DNA of 64,000 bases from Woeseiaceae bacterium (GCA_028277185.1 JANQGQ010000016.1:85336-149335), one strand, 5' to 3'; counted from the stretch's first letter, positions 10,001-18,769 are shown. Translations and numbers: made by a program. The notes: generated by a model from the letters alone, not told the origin.

Positions 10001-10384
10001 GCCGTTCGTGGCCAGCCAGAGGTCGCCGTTTGCATCTTCTGCGATGTCGAATATGAAGTCGCTGCCGAGCGCCTCGGGATTGCCGCGTTCGCGCCGGTAG
10101 TGCCGGAACTCGTAGCCGTCGAATCGGTTGAGACCGTTCTCGGTTCCGATCCAGAGCAGGCCTTCCCGGTCCTGGTGAATGGCCAGCACGTTGCTTTGCG
10201 ACAGCCCCTCGTCCAGCCAGAGGCGGTCGAAGCGCATCGGCGGTCCCTCTTCCGCGATGACGACGCCGGCCGACAGAAAGAGGAACAGGATTGCCGCCAG
10301 CTTCAGCAGATTTGCTGTCGTCGGGACTGTCCGCGGCAAGGCACGGCCGGTCTCCGTTCGCGTTCGATGGGCCGCTCGTCGCAA
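7034..10384 (-). CDS. Periplasmic two-component-type propeller sensor fused to a diguanylate cyclase
   Basis: About 1116 residues from a TTG at 10384. This start has a GGGGGAGAA ribosome site six bases upstream and sits just before a signal/anchor (LLKLAAILFLFLSAGVVIAEE). An in-frame ATG at 10489 would add 35 residues of low-quality leader. The order is: signal peptide; about fourteen ligand-sensor propeller repeats (WIGTxxGLNxxD type, residues about 50-720); a Y_Y_Y-type domain (RYMYKLEGFDKEW); one membrane helix (TWWAYLGYLAMFAQLVALCWY); a coiled coil; and GGDEF. The active site reads RWGGDEF, and an RRSD inhibitory I-site lies five residues before it, so cyclase activity with feedback inhibition is expected. 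It is coupled to the S8 protease downstream. The ligand is unknown; such sensors often read polysaccharide fragments (family knowledge). Confidence 0.9.
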   Translation of the reverse strand: MRRAAHRTRTETGRALPRTVPTTANLLKLAAILFLFLSAGVVIAEEGPPMRFDRLWLDEGLSQSNVLAIHQDREGLLWIGTENGLNRFDGYEFRHYRRERGNPEALGSDFIFDIAEDANGDLWLATNGAGIARMNRASGTFTTYRHDPANPSGIGSSIVRRVYVDTDGSVYAGTRGAGLRRLNPATGEFRAYELPGTDDDNDKQRNNVFAIMRDAAGEMWVGGDFGLARLDTESGEAVLTGRFEHSVRAIFDDNAGGLWVGTYGGGLIRLDRESDTTERFVHDPARESSISGDRVSSIFEDGAGRLWVGTTNGLNLLDRKRGSFTRYANVATDVTSLAGNDVTAIYEDRGGILWVGTKMHGLNKWNSRSWAYGLERAEKLSVSGERAPSVMAFTEGLDGTLYVGTFGEGLNAVNRTTGEVVHYRHDRNAPDSIGDDRVMSLMRDSAGRIWVGTMTAGIDLLDPVEGSIKRMRYDADDPGSLSANGVMTMYEDRAGRVWVGTFGGGISRLEPATGSFTRFANDPADPFSLGGNRVTSFAEDGAGRMWIGTDGAGLNLYDPETERFHRFRHDPEDPQALADDTVYSLAIDAAGRVWIGTRGGGLDRVVGDPANPEAIRFENRSQKDGLANDVVYGIRVASDGELWLSTNYGLSRYDPEKDGFRNLHRRDGLQSEEFNFGAHYRNDSGELFFGGTHGYNAFDPAAITVNTTPPAIVMTDVDGGGDGAKYDIPLSEDGSIEMAYTQDTVSFEFAALDFAAPEANRYMYKLEGFDKEWIDLGSRRRITYTDLDDGNYLLRVRAANSDGVWNDTGIAVPVRVTPALWDTWWAYLGYLAMFAQLVALCWYGHKTRIRREEEYSSRLEKAVAERTDKLRESNEQLTRLNKALQESSLSDPLTGLRNRRFVFEEISRDFDVIRRKNSDDHAGVDRTAHADLVFMMIDLDNFKPINDTYGHAAGDQMLIEVRDVLLGTCRRSDYVVRWGGDEFVVIAKQTDPGECEALAERIRSRIAQHNFVLPEGQIVRTTCSIGFSAYPLFRASADESSLDQIIGVADALMYEAKKQRNAWAGMFAPNEASTSFAVADSSVDPTSVLFRARRAGMLSVHRPDEDESRFAKTEAG

Positions 10385-10521
10385 GGCGGTTTCTCCCCCG
10401 GAAAAGTGGGAAGTATTAGGCGCCAATGCTGCGTTTGGCGGAAGTGACCGCCTTGGGAACGCCGCGCGGGAAAGTGTGAACGGCGTCACATAAGCTTGCC
10501 GTTAAATCCGGAGCAAGCCTT

Positions 10522-12411
10522 TCAGGACAAGGCCTGGAGCAATCCCGTGATTTTGTCGCTGCCGGCCGGCCGGGATACGAGGAACCCCTGGTAGGCGTTG
10601 CAACCAAGCTGCCTGAGCGTCGCGAGCTGATCCTCGCTCTCGACGCCCTCGGCGACGACGTAGAGGCCGAGACTCTGGCCCAAAGCAATCATCGCGGAGG
10701 CAATGGCCGCCTCCTTTCCGTCGCCCGTGACGCCCGAGATATAGCTGCGGTCGATCTTGAGCACGTCCACCGGCAGCTCCTTGAGGTACGCGATGGCCGC
10801 CGCACCGGTACCGAAGTCGTCGATGGCAAGGCGGACGCCCAACGCTTTGAGCTCGTGCAGCTGCCCGAGGATATCGGTATCGCCGCCCAGTACACCGCGT
10901 TCGCTCAGCTCGAGTTCCAGCGAATCGGGGCTGAGCCCCGAGCTTCTCAGCGTATCCCTGACCTGTTTGACGAAGTCGCCGCTCGTCAGCTGGACGCGCG
11001 AAACGTTGACGCTGACTCGGGGCAGATCGATACCGCTCTGTCGCCACACCGCAAGCTGTCGGCAGGCTTCCGTGAGCACGAACTTACCCATGCGCACCAT
11101 GACGCCCGACTCTTCTGCTATCGGTACGAACAACTCCGGCGAAACGTAAGAACCGTCGGCCTGCGGCCAGCGCAGCAGCGCCTCGGTAGCGATGACCTTC
11201 CCGTTGCTGACGCGACTGATCGGCTGGTAAGCAAGCTTCAGCGCGCCGTTGTCCAGCGCTTCGTGCAGCATGTGCTCGATGCGTAGCTTGCGTGCGGCCG
11301 CGGCATCGGTCTCGGTACAATAGTACTTGAAGCCGCCGCCCCGGCTTTGCGCGTCGCGCATGGCATTGTCGGCGCGCTGCAGGAGACTGTCGACGTCTTC
11401 CGCATCGCCGGGATACTCCGCGATGCCGATGCAGGCGGACAGGTACACGGTCTGACCGGCAACGAGGAAAGGCTGCGACAGCTCCTCGAGCAGCCTCTGC
11501 TGCAGCGCCTGCAGCTCTGCCGGGTCGCCGGAGTAGCTGAACATGACCGCGAACCGCGTCGTATCGAGCGATGCCGCGGCCGCAGCCTTGAGTCCGGGTA
11601 AGTCCGTGTCTATCCGGTCGGCTTCGTGCAGGCAGCGGCTCAGCGTATCGCCCACTTGCGCCATGACGAGATCGGCGTACTCGTGACCCATGGCCTCGAC
11701 GACGAGGCGGAAGCGGTTGAAGCCGACCACGAGAACGGCAAGCCTGTTGCCGTCGCGATCGACCGCGGTCATGCCGCGGGCAAGGATGTCGATGAACTTG
11801 CTCTTGTTGGGCAAGCCGGTGACCGGTTCGAAGGTTTCGCGACTGCGGAGACGGCGGCGCGCCGTATCGGCCAGATCGAGCGCCTTGGCGCGCGCGTCCT
11901 CGCTTTCGCGCAGCTGGCGCTCTGCAGCGCACAGATCGGCTGCCGCCTTCGCCCGGCGCGCCAGAATCCGCCATTCCCAGGGCTTCCTCGCAACATCGTA
12001 CGGCTCCGCTTCCGCGGCCGCCTGATACTCGCGGGTCGTCGAGGCAAGCACGATGATGCGCGCTCCGATGTCCGCGGCATCGAGCAGGCGTCGGTACAGA
12101 GGCTGTCCGCCGGCATCCGTGATGGCGGCTTCCACGAATATGACGTCCGGCCGATCGTCGCGGGCCATGAGCAGAGCGTGTTGATAATCCGCCGGTTCGC
12201 CGAGGGCGAAATCCGCTTCGCGCAGCCAGCGCGGCGCCCACTTGCGCGACGCACCGTCACGGCACACGAGCATCGCCCGCGGTTGGCCGTCGGGCTCGAT
12301 ACTGGCCGGCTTCGTGTCGGCTTTGGGCAGCCGCAGACGCCGCAGGGTCTGCGTCAGCTCGATCTCGGGGTGCTCCGGCGGCCTGCGGCTGTAGTCACGG
12401 GAATCAGGCAC
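10522..12411 (-). CDS. Degenerate receiver / degenerate GGDEF / EAL phosphodiesterase
   Basis: About 629 residues from GTG 12411, which overlaps the last eight bases of the upstream gene (GTGCCTGA). An ATG at 12465 is also in frame. The N-terminus (about 50-160) looks like a receiver domain without the phospho-Asp (IFVEAAI where it would sit). The GGDEF-position motif reads TTRFAVMF, so no cyclase activity is expected. The EAL domain keeps EALLRW, SVNVS, LELSE, DDFGTG, KIDRSYI, AEGVE and QGF, so c-di-GMP hydrolysis is likely. No membrane segment is seen, so it is cytoplasmic. It probably forms an operon with the next GGDEF-EAL gene. Confidence 0.87.
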   Translation of the reverse strand: MPDSRDYSRRPPEHPEIELTQTLRRLRLPKADTKPASIEPDGQPRAMLVCRDGASRKWAPRWLREADFALGEPADYQHALLMARDDRPDVIFVEAAITDAGGQPLYRRLLDAADIGARIIVLASTTREYQAAAEAEPYDVARKPWEWRILARRAKAAADLCAAERQLRESEDARAKALDLADTARRRLRSRETFEPVTGLPNKSKFIDILARGMTAVDRDGNRLAVLVVGFNRFRLVVEAMGHEYADLVMAQVGDTLSRCLHEADRIDTDLPGLKAAAAASLDTTRFAVMFSYSGDPAELQALQQRLLEELSQPFLVAGQTVYLSACIGIAEYPGDAEDVDSLLQRADNAMRDAQSRGGGFKYYCTETDAAAARKLRIEHMLHEALDNGALKLAYQPISRVSNGKVIATEALLRWPQADGSYVSPELFVPIAEESGVMVRMGKFVLTEACRQLAVWRQSGIDLPRVSVNVSRVQLTSGDFVKQVRDTLRSSGLSPDSLELELSERGVLGGDTDILGQLHELKALGVRLAIDDFGTGAAAIAYLKELPVDVLKIDRSYISGVTGDGKEAAIASAMIALGQSLGLYVVAEGVESEDQLATLRQLGCNAYQGFLVSRPAGSDKITGLLQALS

Positions 12412-14149
12412 CGCGCAGTATCCTGTTGCGCTTCGTCGCGTCGCCCGCTTCGAGGTACCCGGCAAGCTCCGCTTCGGACATCGGCGGGTAGTAGTGATAT
12501 CCCTGCAGATAATCGCAGCCGAGATCGGCGAGCAGGCGGGCCTGTTCCTCCGTCTCTACGCCTTCCGCGACGACATCCAGTCCGAGCGCGTGCGCCAGAG
12601 CGATTGCGGCGTCGCAGGCGGCGTTGTCCCGGCCGTTCGTCTCGAGATTGGCCACGAGTGCATTGTCGATCTTGATGCAGTCGACCGGACTGTGTGCCAG
12701 ATGCGCCAGCGAGCAGGAGCCGATGCCGTAGTCGTCGACGACGATGCTGACGCCGATCTTCTTGAGCGCCCGGCAAGTCGCGTAGTTCTTCATCGCATCG
12801 CGGAACAGAATGTGCTCGTTGATCTCGACCGCGAGGTCCGTCGGCTGCATTCCGACGCGCACGAGCGTGCCGGAGATGGTTTCGACGAGGTCGGGCCGGG
12901 AGAACTCCTGCGAGGAGACATTCACGGACAGCTTCATCCGGGCGAAGCCCTGATCTTTCCAGGCCATCACCTGCTCGCAGCTATGCTTCAGGACCCAGCG
13001 CCCGATTGCCGCGATCAGACTCGTACGCTCGGCGATCGACACGATCTTGCGCGTCGAGCGCGCACCCAGTACCGAATCCGGCCAGCGCAGCAGCGCTTCG
13101 ACCGAGCGGATTGCCCCCGAACCGGCCGCCACGATCGGCTGATAGTTAACCGTGAATTCCTGCGTATCGAGCGCCGCGCGCAGCTCGAGCTCGAGATCCT
13201 GCCGCTGCAGCGTGCGCAGCCGCACGGTGCCCGTATGAAACTTGATATCGGTGTCGTTGCTGCAGCTGGCGTCTTCCATCGCGGCGACCGCGTTTTCGAG
13301 CAGAACCGCCGGATCGCTGCCGTCCTGCGGAAACAGGGCGATGCCCGCGAAACCCGTGAGCTTCACGGTCCGGTTGCGGATCTCTACCGGCTTGCATACG
13401 GCATCCAGCACCCGCCGGGAAACGGCCTCCGCGTCGACGCCGCTCTCGATGCTCGGCAGCACGATACCGAACTCGCGGTAGTCCGTACGCGCGATTACCG
13501 TCCGCCGCTCGACGTCCGATTTGTCTTCGGCGTTCGCACCGCGGAGTTCCTCTCTCAGCCGCGCGGCGATCTCGGCCAGCACTTCGTCCTGCTGTGCGGC
13601 TCCGTAAGACGTGCGGGATTCATCCGCCTGCGAGACGTTGAGAACGACGACCGCTATGCGCCCCTCGCGCAGGCGCTGAAGCTCCGTCAAGTCCTTGAGC
13701 TCGTTCAGGAACAGCTCGCGATTGGGCAGCGACGTCGCCTCGTCGATGTACGCGAGACGATGCATCCGGTGCAGCTCGTCGTGACGATCGTCCAGATCGC
13801 GAACGATCAGAATGACGCTGTCCGGACCGTTGGCAACGTAGGTCAGCTCGGCGGCAAAGCCGGTCGCGGCGTCCCGTTTCTCCTCGCTGCGGAAACTGCG
13901 CTCGCGAAGGACGCGGCGAACGTTGTTGACCATGTGCTGGCGGAGCTTGCCCGGCCAGAGATCGTCGAGGCACAGCCTGCCCCGGGCTTCGAGAAGCTCC
14001 GCGGCGCCGCGTCCGAGCGCCGATGGCGAGTCGCCGCGCAGCATCGACTTGACGCTCCCGTCCCGCGACACGACCAGCGCGATATCCCCCGACAGTCGGG
14101 CGGCATCGTCGGGCATCTTTCGATCCGGGATCTCGGTCTCTTCGGTCAT
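12404..14149 (-). CDS. PAS-like / degenerate GGDEF / EAL protein
   Basis: A 581-residue protein. Residues about 20-125 form a PAS-like sensor region (SGDIALVVSRDGSVKSML...). Next comes a GGDEF-fold domain whose signature is replaced by RTDYREFGIVL, so cyclase activity is unlikely. The EAL domain retains EALLRW, SVNVSSQ, VEINEH, DDYGIG, KIDNALV, AEGVE and QGY and should be able to hydrolyse c-di-GMP. There is no signal peptide or membrane helix. Its 3' end overlaps the start of the second EAL gene. Two adjacent proteins with the same dead-GGDEF/live-EAL layout suggest an old duplication with different sensors. Confidence 0.87.
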   Translation of the reverse strand: MTEETEIPDRKMPDDAARLSGDIALVVSRDGSVKSMLRGDSPSALGRGAAELLEARGRLCLDDLWPGKLRQHMVNNVRRVLRERSFRSEEKRDAATGFAAELTYVANGPDSVILIVRDLDDRHDELHRMHRLAYIDEATSLPNRELFLNELKDLTELQRLREGRIAVVVLNVSQADESRTSYGAAQQDEVLAEIAARLREELRGANAEDKSDVERRTVIARTDYREFGIVLPSIESGVDAEAVSRRVLDAVCKPVEIRNRTVKLTGFAGIALFPQDGSDPAVLLENAVAAMEDASCSNDTDIKFHTGTVRLRTLQRQDLELELRAALDTQEFTVNYQPIVAAGSGAIRSVEALLRWPDSVLGARSTRKIVSIAERTSLIAAIGRWVLKHSCEQVMAWKDQGFARMKLSVNVSSQEFSRPDLVETISGTLVRVGMQPTDLAVEINEHILFRDAMKNYATCRALKKIGVSIVVDDYGIGSCSLAHLAHSPVDCIKIDNALVANLETNGRDNAACDAAIALAHALGLDVVAEGVETEEQARLLADLGCDYLQGYHYYPPMSEAELAGYLEAGDATKRNRILRGA

Positions 14150-14303
14150 GCGGGCCAGGCCATACGGATTGCGACTCCGTTGCGGCCGCCGGGCGCCCGC
14201 AACCCCAAGAGCTTTAGGATTATTGGAGTCGTATCAAGCCCTTGTCACATGCAAAGCGCTGGAATGAGACAAGGATCAAGTTTTCGATGGCGATAGCGGG
14301 CGC

Positions 14304-14948
14304 CTACCCGGATTTTGACGGTGCCTCCCGGCGCTCGATCGCCGCGGCCAGCTCTTCTTCCCGGAGCACGTGCGGCTTCACGCGAAGCCGGCCGGACCCG
14401 GCGTCGAAGAACGGCGAGCGCTTGCCGTCGCCGCGAAAGCGCCAGCGGAGCATCTTGCGCATGAATCTCAGCAGCAGCCACAGCGGGGCTTTGTCGTACA
14501 CCCGAAACTCGTCCGGGCGGCCGTTCGCGTAGGTCCCGTACACGCCGCACAGCACCGGACCCGTGGCAGCCTCGACGTCCCCGCCGCCGTCGACGGTCTG
14601 TGTCGATGTGCGAATCAGACCGAAAAACGGCACGGTCGGCGTAGCGAGGGTATTGCCCAGGGGCGTGGAGCAGCAGCGAGTGTACCAGCGGATGAGCCCG
14701 CCGGGCCGTAGCCGCAGGCAAGCCAGTTGCTCATGACCGCGGATCGGCTCGAATTTCGCGGGCGAGATCTGGAAGATGTGCGTGCCGCCGTGCTCGTCGA
14801 GCACCTCGTCGGCCGTACCCAGATGGTGCTGAAAGAGCTGGCAGTCGTCACAGTAGCAGACCACGTGATTGCCGCTGTTCGCAGCGATATCGTGAGCGGT
14901 GGCTCTGAACCGACCGCAGGAACACGTGACGGTGACTGGGGTTTTCAC
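14304..14948 (-). CDS. DUF6151/GFA-like zinc-fold protein
   Basis: A 214-residue protein with a CENP-V/GFA-like zinc signature: CSCG at 10-13, CYCDDC at 31-36, and a CCSTP segment near 92. Those cysteines match the layout of glutathione-dependent formaldehyde-activating enzyme relatives, but the remainder fits the uncharacterised DUF6151 type better (family recalled, not searched). The C-terminal part (LLLRFMRKMLRWRF) may lie against the membrane. It is separated from the EAL operon by 154 bases. The function is unknown, and enzymatic activity should not be assumed. Confidence 0.65.
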   Translation of the reverse strand: MKTPVTVTCSCGRFRATAHDIAANSGNHVVCYCDDCQLFQHHLGTADEVLDEHGGTHIFQISPAKFEPIRGHEQLACLRLRPGGLIRWYTRCCSTPLGNTLATPTVPFFGLIRTSTQTVDGGGDVEAATGPVLCGVYGTYANGRPDEFRVYDKAPLWLLLRFMRKMLRWRFRGDGKRSPFFDAGSGRLRVKPHVLREEELAAAIERREAPSKSG

Positions 14949-15152
14949 GAAACGCTCCCGGGAGCGGCTGGCTCGTCAGTATACGCGAGCAGACAACCGC
15001 CCGGGACCGCCACTCGCGGGCGCCGTTCCCGATGTCCCGCACGGACACCGGCGTGAGCAGACCCGATGGAGGCGCGACGATTCAGGGAATACCCGCAACC
15101 ACGCTACACTAATCGCGCAAAGACGGTCGTTTGGGCAATCGACGGGTTAGGC

Positions 15153-17732
15153 ATGGGTACGACGCGGCTTTATGAACGCTGGGAAGAACTCGACAAACTC
15201 TTCGAGCAGGCCGTTGCCCTGCCGGCGGAGGAAGTCGACGCGTTCTGCCGCTCGGCATGCGGCGACGACGCTGAACTCTATGAGCTACTTCTCGATCTGG
15301 TCGCGTCGGCCGAAGCTTCCGACGAAACGGTAAAGCGCTCGATCTCGAAGCTTGCCCAGGACGTCGCCGACGACACGCCCCTGACTGGCGAGGACATCGG
15401 GCCCTACCGGCTCGAAGAGCTGCTCGGCCGCGGCGGGATGGGCGACGTCTACCTTGCTTCACGCGCGGACGGCGCCTTCGACAAGAAAGTCGCGATCAAA
15501 GTCGTGCGGAGCGGCGGCAGCAGCGACCGGCTCGCGCAGCAGTTCCGCCGCGAACGCCAGCTGCTGGCGGATCTGAACCATCCCTTCATTCCTGCCTTGA
15601 TCGATGCCGGCCAGCTCGACGACGGGCGCATGTACTTCATCGGCGAATACATCGACGGCGTACCGATCAGCGAGTATTGCGACGATCCCGCGGTATCTCT
15701 GACCGACAAGCTGACGCTGCTCGCGAAAGTCGGCGAAGCCTTGCAGCACGCGCACAACAATCTCGTGCTGCACCTCGACATCAAGCCCGACAACGTACTC
15801 GTGGAAGCCGACGGGACGCCACGGCTGCTCGACTTCGGCATTGCGAGGCTGTTCGACGAGGAGCTGGAAGGCTACCGCGCGTTTACACCCGGGTACGCCA
15901 GTCCGGAGCAGATACGCGGCGAGCGGGTGACGCCGGCCAGTGACGTGTTTTCCCTCGGCGCGCTGGCGTTTCGTGTCCTGACCGGGAGCAGGCCCTTCGA
16001 GTCGCCCCGATTTGCACCCTCCGCCACCGTGCTGGCCGAGCGGGACCGCCCCGAGACCCGGGTCGCGCAGATCGCCATGCTCGATCGTCTGGACGAAGAC
16101 CTCAAGGCCATCGTCAGCGAGGCAATGCGCGAGGATCCGGCGGAGCGCTATCCAAGCGTCGAGTCTTTTCTGCGCGATCTGAAGCACTATCGCATCGATC
16201 TGCCGGTAACCGCCCGGCGGGGATCGTACGGCTACCGCCTCGGCAAATACCTGAAGAGACAACGCGTCGCTATCGGCGTCGTCGTTCTGATCGTATCCGG
16301 CCTCGCGGGTTTCCTGCTCAGAGAGGCGGAACTGCGGCAACAGGCTCAAGAGGCGTCCGCCGAAGCGGCTCGTGAAGCAGAGGCGTCCCGCCAGATCGCC
16401 GATTTCATGGTCGACCTGTTCGAGGTATCCGACCCCGGCGAAGCACGCGGCAACAGCGTGACGGCCAGAGAGCTGCTCGACGGCGGCGCGGGCCGAATCA
16501 TGGAGAAGCTCCAGGAGCAGCCGCTGATCCAGTCACGCCTGATGCGGGTAATGGGCGACGTTTACAGCCAACTCGGTCTGCACGGAGACGCCGCTACGTT
16601 ACTGGAGAATGCGCTCACGATCCGGGACGAGGCGGTACCCGACGGGGATGCCGAAACCGGCCTACTGCTGACGCGTCTCGGCATTCTCTACATGCGGCAG
16701 ACGCGTCTCGACGACGCCGAACAGGCGCTTTACAGGAGCCTCGAGCTGAACGAGGGGCGCTTCGGTGCATTTCATCCCTCGGTCGGCGACAGCTTGACGT
16801 TCATCGGCGTTTTGCAAACGCTGCGTGGCGACTACGCGGCCGCCGAAACGAGTCTGCTACGGGCGCTGGGCATACTCGAGGAGCATCACGGCCCGAATGA
16901 GCTGGAGCTTGCCGAGCCGCTGGCAAACCTCGCGACCGTCTACTATCGAAGCGGCCGTCTCGACGAGGGCATCGACCTGCAGGAACGAACCCTGGCGATC
17001 AGGCGTACGCTTCAGGGCACCGACCATCCCGCGGTGGCGATCGCCCTCGACAACCTCGGCAACATGCACCAGGCCGCGGGCGAGAACCGGCGGGCTATCG
17101 AGCTACTGGAGGAGGCACTGGCGATCCGCGAAAAGGTATTGAGTCCCGAGCACCCCCTGGTCGCCAGCAATCTCGACAACCTCAGCAATGCCTATTTCGC
17201 TCTGGGCGACTTTGCGCGCACGGAGACGCTGAAGCTCGAGGCACTCAGAATCCGCGAGAAGGTGCTCGGACCGTCGCACCGCCACGTAGCGACGAGCCTC
17301 GGCAACCTGGGCAACCTGTACATGGAACGGGGAGAACTCGACAAGGCCGAGGGCTACCTTCGGCGCTCGAAAGAGCTCAGGGCAGAGTTGTACGAGCCCG
17401 ACCACCCGCGCGTCGCGATCGCCGCCGTGAATCTTGGCAGCCTGTATCTCAAGCGGGACGATATCGACCGAGCCGCACAAGAGACGCTCGAAGCCATCGA
17501 CATCCTCAAAGGCAAACTACCGGAGGACCACCTGTACCGCCTGTACTCGGACTGGCAGCTGGCAAACATCCGCGATCGCCAGGGCCGGATCGACGAGGCC
17601 CGCCGGCTTTTCGAGCGCGTTCATCCTCTCTGGCAGGCACGACCGGCCGAAGACCGCGATCGCTCGCAGATGCTTCAGGACTACGCAGCGTTCGTAGCGG
17701 AACACGGCGAGACGGCCGGCGAGACGGATTGA
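15153..17732 (+). CDS. Membrane serine/threonine protein kinase with extracytoplasmic TPR repeats
   Basis: An 859-residue protein from ATG 15153 (MGTTRLYERWEELDKLFEQA); the frame extends 29 codons further but lacks homology-like sequence. The kinase domain spans about 84-350: glycine loop LGRGGMGDVY, K116 in VAIK, catalytic loop HLDIKPDN (D209; the usual HRD arginine is leucine), and DFG at 227. One membrane helix lies at about 372-389. Seven or more tetratricopeptide repeats with kinesin-light-chain character (ALAIREKVLSPEHPLVA...) fill about 430-830. The short N-terminal acidic segment (1-80) is typical of kinases paired with ECF-like sigma factors. Such a sigma factor is encoded convergently at 18125-18691, so a signalling pair is plausible (inference). 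Confidence 0.9.
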   Translation: MGTTRLYERWEELDKLFEQAVALPAEEVDAFCRSACGDDAELYELLLDLVASAEASDETVKRSISKLAQDVADDTPLTGEDIGPYRLEELLGRGGMGDVYLASRADGAFDKKVAIKVVRSGGSSDRLAQQFRRERQLLADLNHPFIPALIDAGQLDDGRMYFIGEYIDGVPISEYCDDPAVSLTDKLTLLAKVGEALQHAHNNLVLHLDIKPDNVLVEADGTPRLLDFGIARLFDEELEGYRAFTPGYASPEQIRGERVTPASDVFSLGALAFRVLTGSRPFESPRFAPSATVLAERDRPETRVAQIAMLDRLDEDLKAIVSEAMREDPAERYPSVESFLRDLKHYRIDLPVTARRGSYGYRLGKYLKRQRVAIGVVVLIVSGLAGFLLREAELRQQAQEASAEAAREAEASRQIADFMVDLFEVSDPGEARGNSVTARELLDGGAGRIMEKLQEQPLIQSRLMRVMGDVYSQLGLHGDAATLLENALTIRDEAVPDGDAETGLLLTRLGILYMRQTRLDDAEQALYRSLELNEGRFGAFHPSVGDSLTFIGVLQTLRGDYAAAETSLLRALGILEEHHGPNELELAEPLANLATVYYRSGRLDEGIDLQERTLAIRRTLQGTDHPAVAIALDNLGNMHQAAGENRRAIELLEEALAIREKVLSPEHPLVASNLDNLSNAYFALGDFARTETLKLEALRIREKVLGPSHRHVATSLGNLGNLYMERGELDKAEGYLRRSKELRAELYEPDHPRVAIAAVNLGSLYLKRDDIDRAAQETLEAIDILKGKLPEDHLYRLYSDWQLANIRDRQGRIDEARRLFERVHPLWQARPAEDRDRSQMLQDYAAFVAEHGETAGETD

Positions 17733-17760
17733 GTTCCGCATCGGCTCGCAGCGAACGTAT

Positions 17761-17985
17761 TCAGGCGACGCGAATGCTCACGATGTTGCGGTTCGGGTCG
17801 GCGGCGTCTTCTTCGCCTTCCTTCTCCGCGTGCAGACTCTGAATGTAACGGCGGACGTCGTCGACGGTGACGCTGTGATCCTCGTCAACCTCGATGACCT
17901 CGTCGCCGGTGAATTCGAGGGTTTCGAACTCCGGCTTTTTCTCTTCGAGGCCCGCCCGCGAGAGGTTGTAGTCGAAGTAGTCCAT
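17761..17985 (-). CDS. Small acidic protein of unknown function
   Basis: A 74-residue protein beginning MDYFDYNLSRAGLEE. It is strongly acidic, with helical central and C-terminal segments (DVRRYIQSLHAEKEGEE). The ATG at 17985 has a good AGGAA ribosome site seven bases upstream, which supports a real gene. It is convergent with the kinase gene (28 bases between stops) and lies downstream of the sigma-factor gene on the same strand. I recognise no family. Given its position it could be an effector or an adaptor of the kinase/sigma pair, which is a guess from context only. Confidence 0.65.
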   Translation of the reverse strand: MDYFDYNLSRAGLEEKKPEFETLEFTGDEVIEVDEDHSVTVDDVRRYIQSLHAEKEGEEDAADPNRNIVSIRVA

Positions 17986-18124
17986 GGGGGCTTTCCTTCG
18001 GAAATCACGTTTCTTATCCCCTACTCCGTATTTCCCCGGGAAATCCCCTCAACATAATTCGCATTTTGCAGACTGTCGCGCTGCACCCTTAAAAATCAAC
18101 TATTTAAGCGAGATCCTGTGGCGC

Positions 18125-18691
18125 TCAATCGCGCTCTCTGAGCTGCCGCGCCAGCAGCGCTTTGAGCATCTTCAGTTCGCGGTGCAGCGTCGCTTCCGAC
18201 ATCCCGAGAGCCGCCGCGGTTTCCGCGTAGGTCGCTCCGCAGAAGTAGTGCAGCTCGGCGATGCGGACCTTCCGCGGGTCGCGCTGTTCGAGGCGCTCTA
18301 AAACCTGCTCCAGCGCGAGTACGTCCACGGAGGGCCGTTCGCCCGCGATCGCGGCTTCGTCTACGTCCACGTGCGGGACACCGCCGCCCCGCTTCTGCGC
18401 CTGTTTTGCACGCGCGTGATCTACCAGCACGTTGCGCATGACGTTCGCGACGATGCCGATGAAATGCCCGCGGTCCTCGAGCTCGGTCTTCACGTCGCGG
18501 AGCCGCAGAAACGCCTCGTTGACGAGCGCGGTCGCCTGCAGCGTATGCTCGGCGGGTTGGCCGCGCATATAGGCCCCCGCCAGGCGGTGCAGCTCGTCGT
18601 AGACCGCCGGAACGATCTTCTCGAGCAGCGCGGCATCTTCAGCCGTCCGCCATTCGTTGAGCAATTGGGTAAGTTGCCGGTCGGAAGCCAT
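18125..18691 (-). CDS. ECF-type RNA polymerase sigma factor (TIGR02999-like)
   Basis: A 188-residue protein from ATG 18691 (MASDRQLTQLL); a GTG 13 codons upstream is possible. Region 2 includes ALVNEAFLRLRD and the promoter-melting helix NVMRNVLVDHARAKQAQKRGG. Region 4 is the helix-turn-helix ATYAETAAALGMSEATLHRELKMLKALL. This is the ECF subgroup often found beside Ser/Thr kinases with TPR tails rather than with an anti-sigma factor (family knowledge), and such a kinase is encoded at 15153-17732. No anti-sigma gene is adjacent. It is divergent from tag across 78 bases. Confidence 0.88.
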   Translation of the reverse strand: MASDRQLTQLLNEWRTAEDAALLEKIVPAVYDELHRLAGAYMRGQPAEHTLQATALVNEAFLRLRDVKTELEDRGHFIGIVANVMRNVLVDHARAKQAQKRGGGVPHVDVDEAAIAGERPSVDVLALEQVLERLEQRDPRKVRIAELHYFCGATYAETAAALGMSEATLHRELKMLKALLARQLRERD

Positions 18692-18769
18692 GCTCCATTG
18701 TGCCGCCTCCCCGGGTGGAAATCGCGACACGGACGTTACAATGCGCGTTTACGGCTACAGGAATACGGC

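Noticed and set aside
8678..10447. 589-codon plus-strand frame opposite the propeller cyclase
   Set aside because: It is the complement of the repeated WIGTxxG coding pattern, which gives long false frames; no domain or start signal.
10384..10521. Possible c-di-GMP riboswitch before the cyclase gene
   Set aside because: The GEMM core sequence was not found; only a short imperfect stem and the ribosome site are present.
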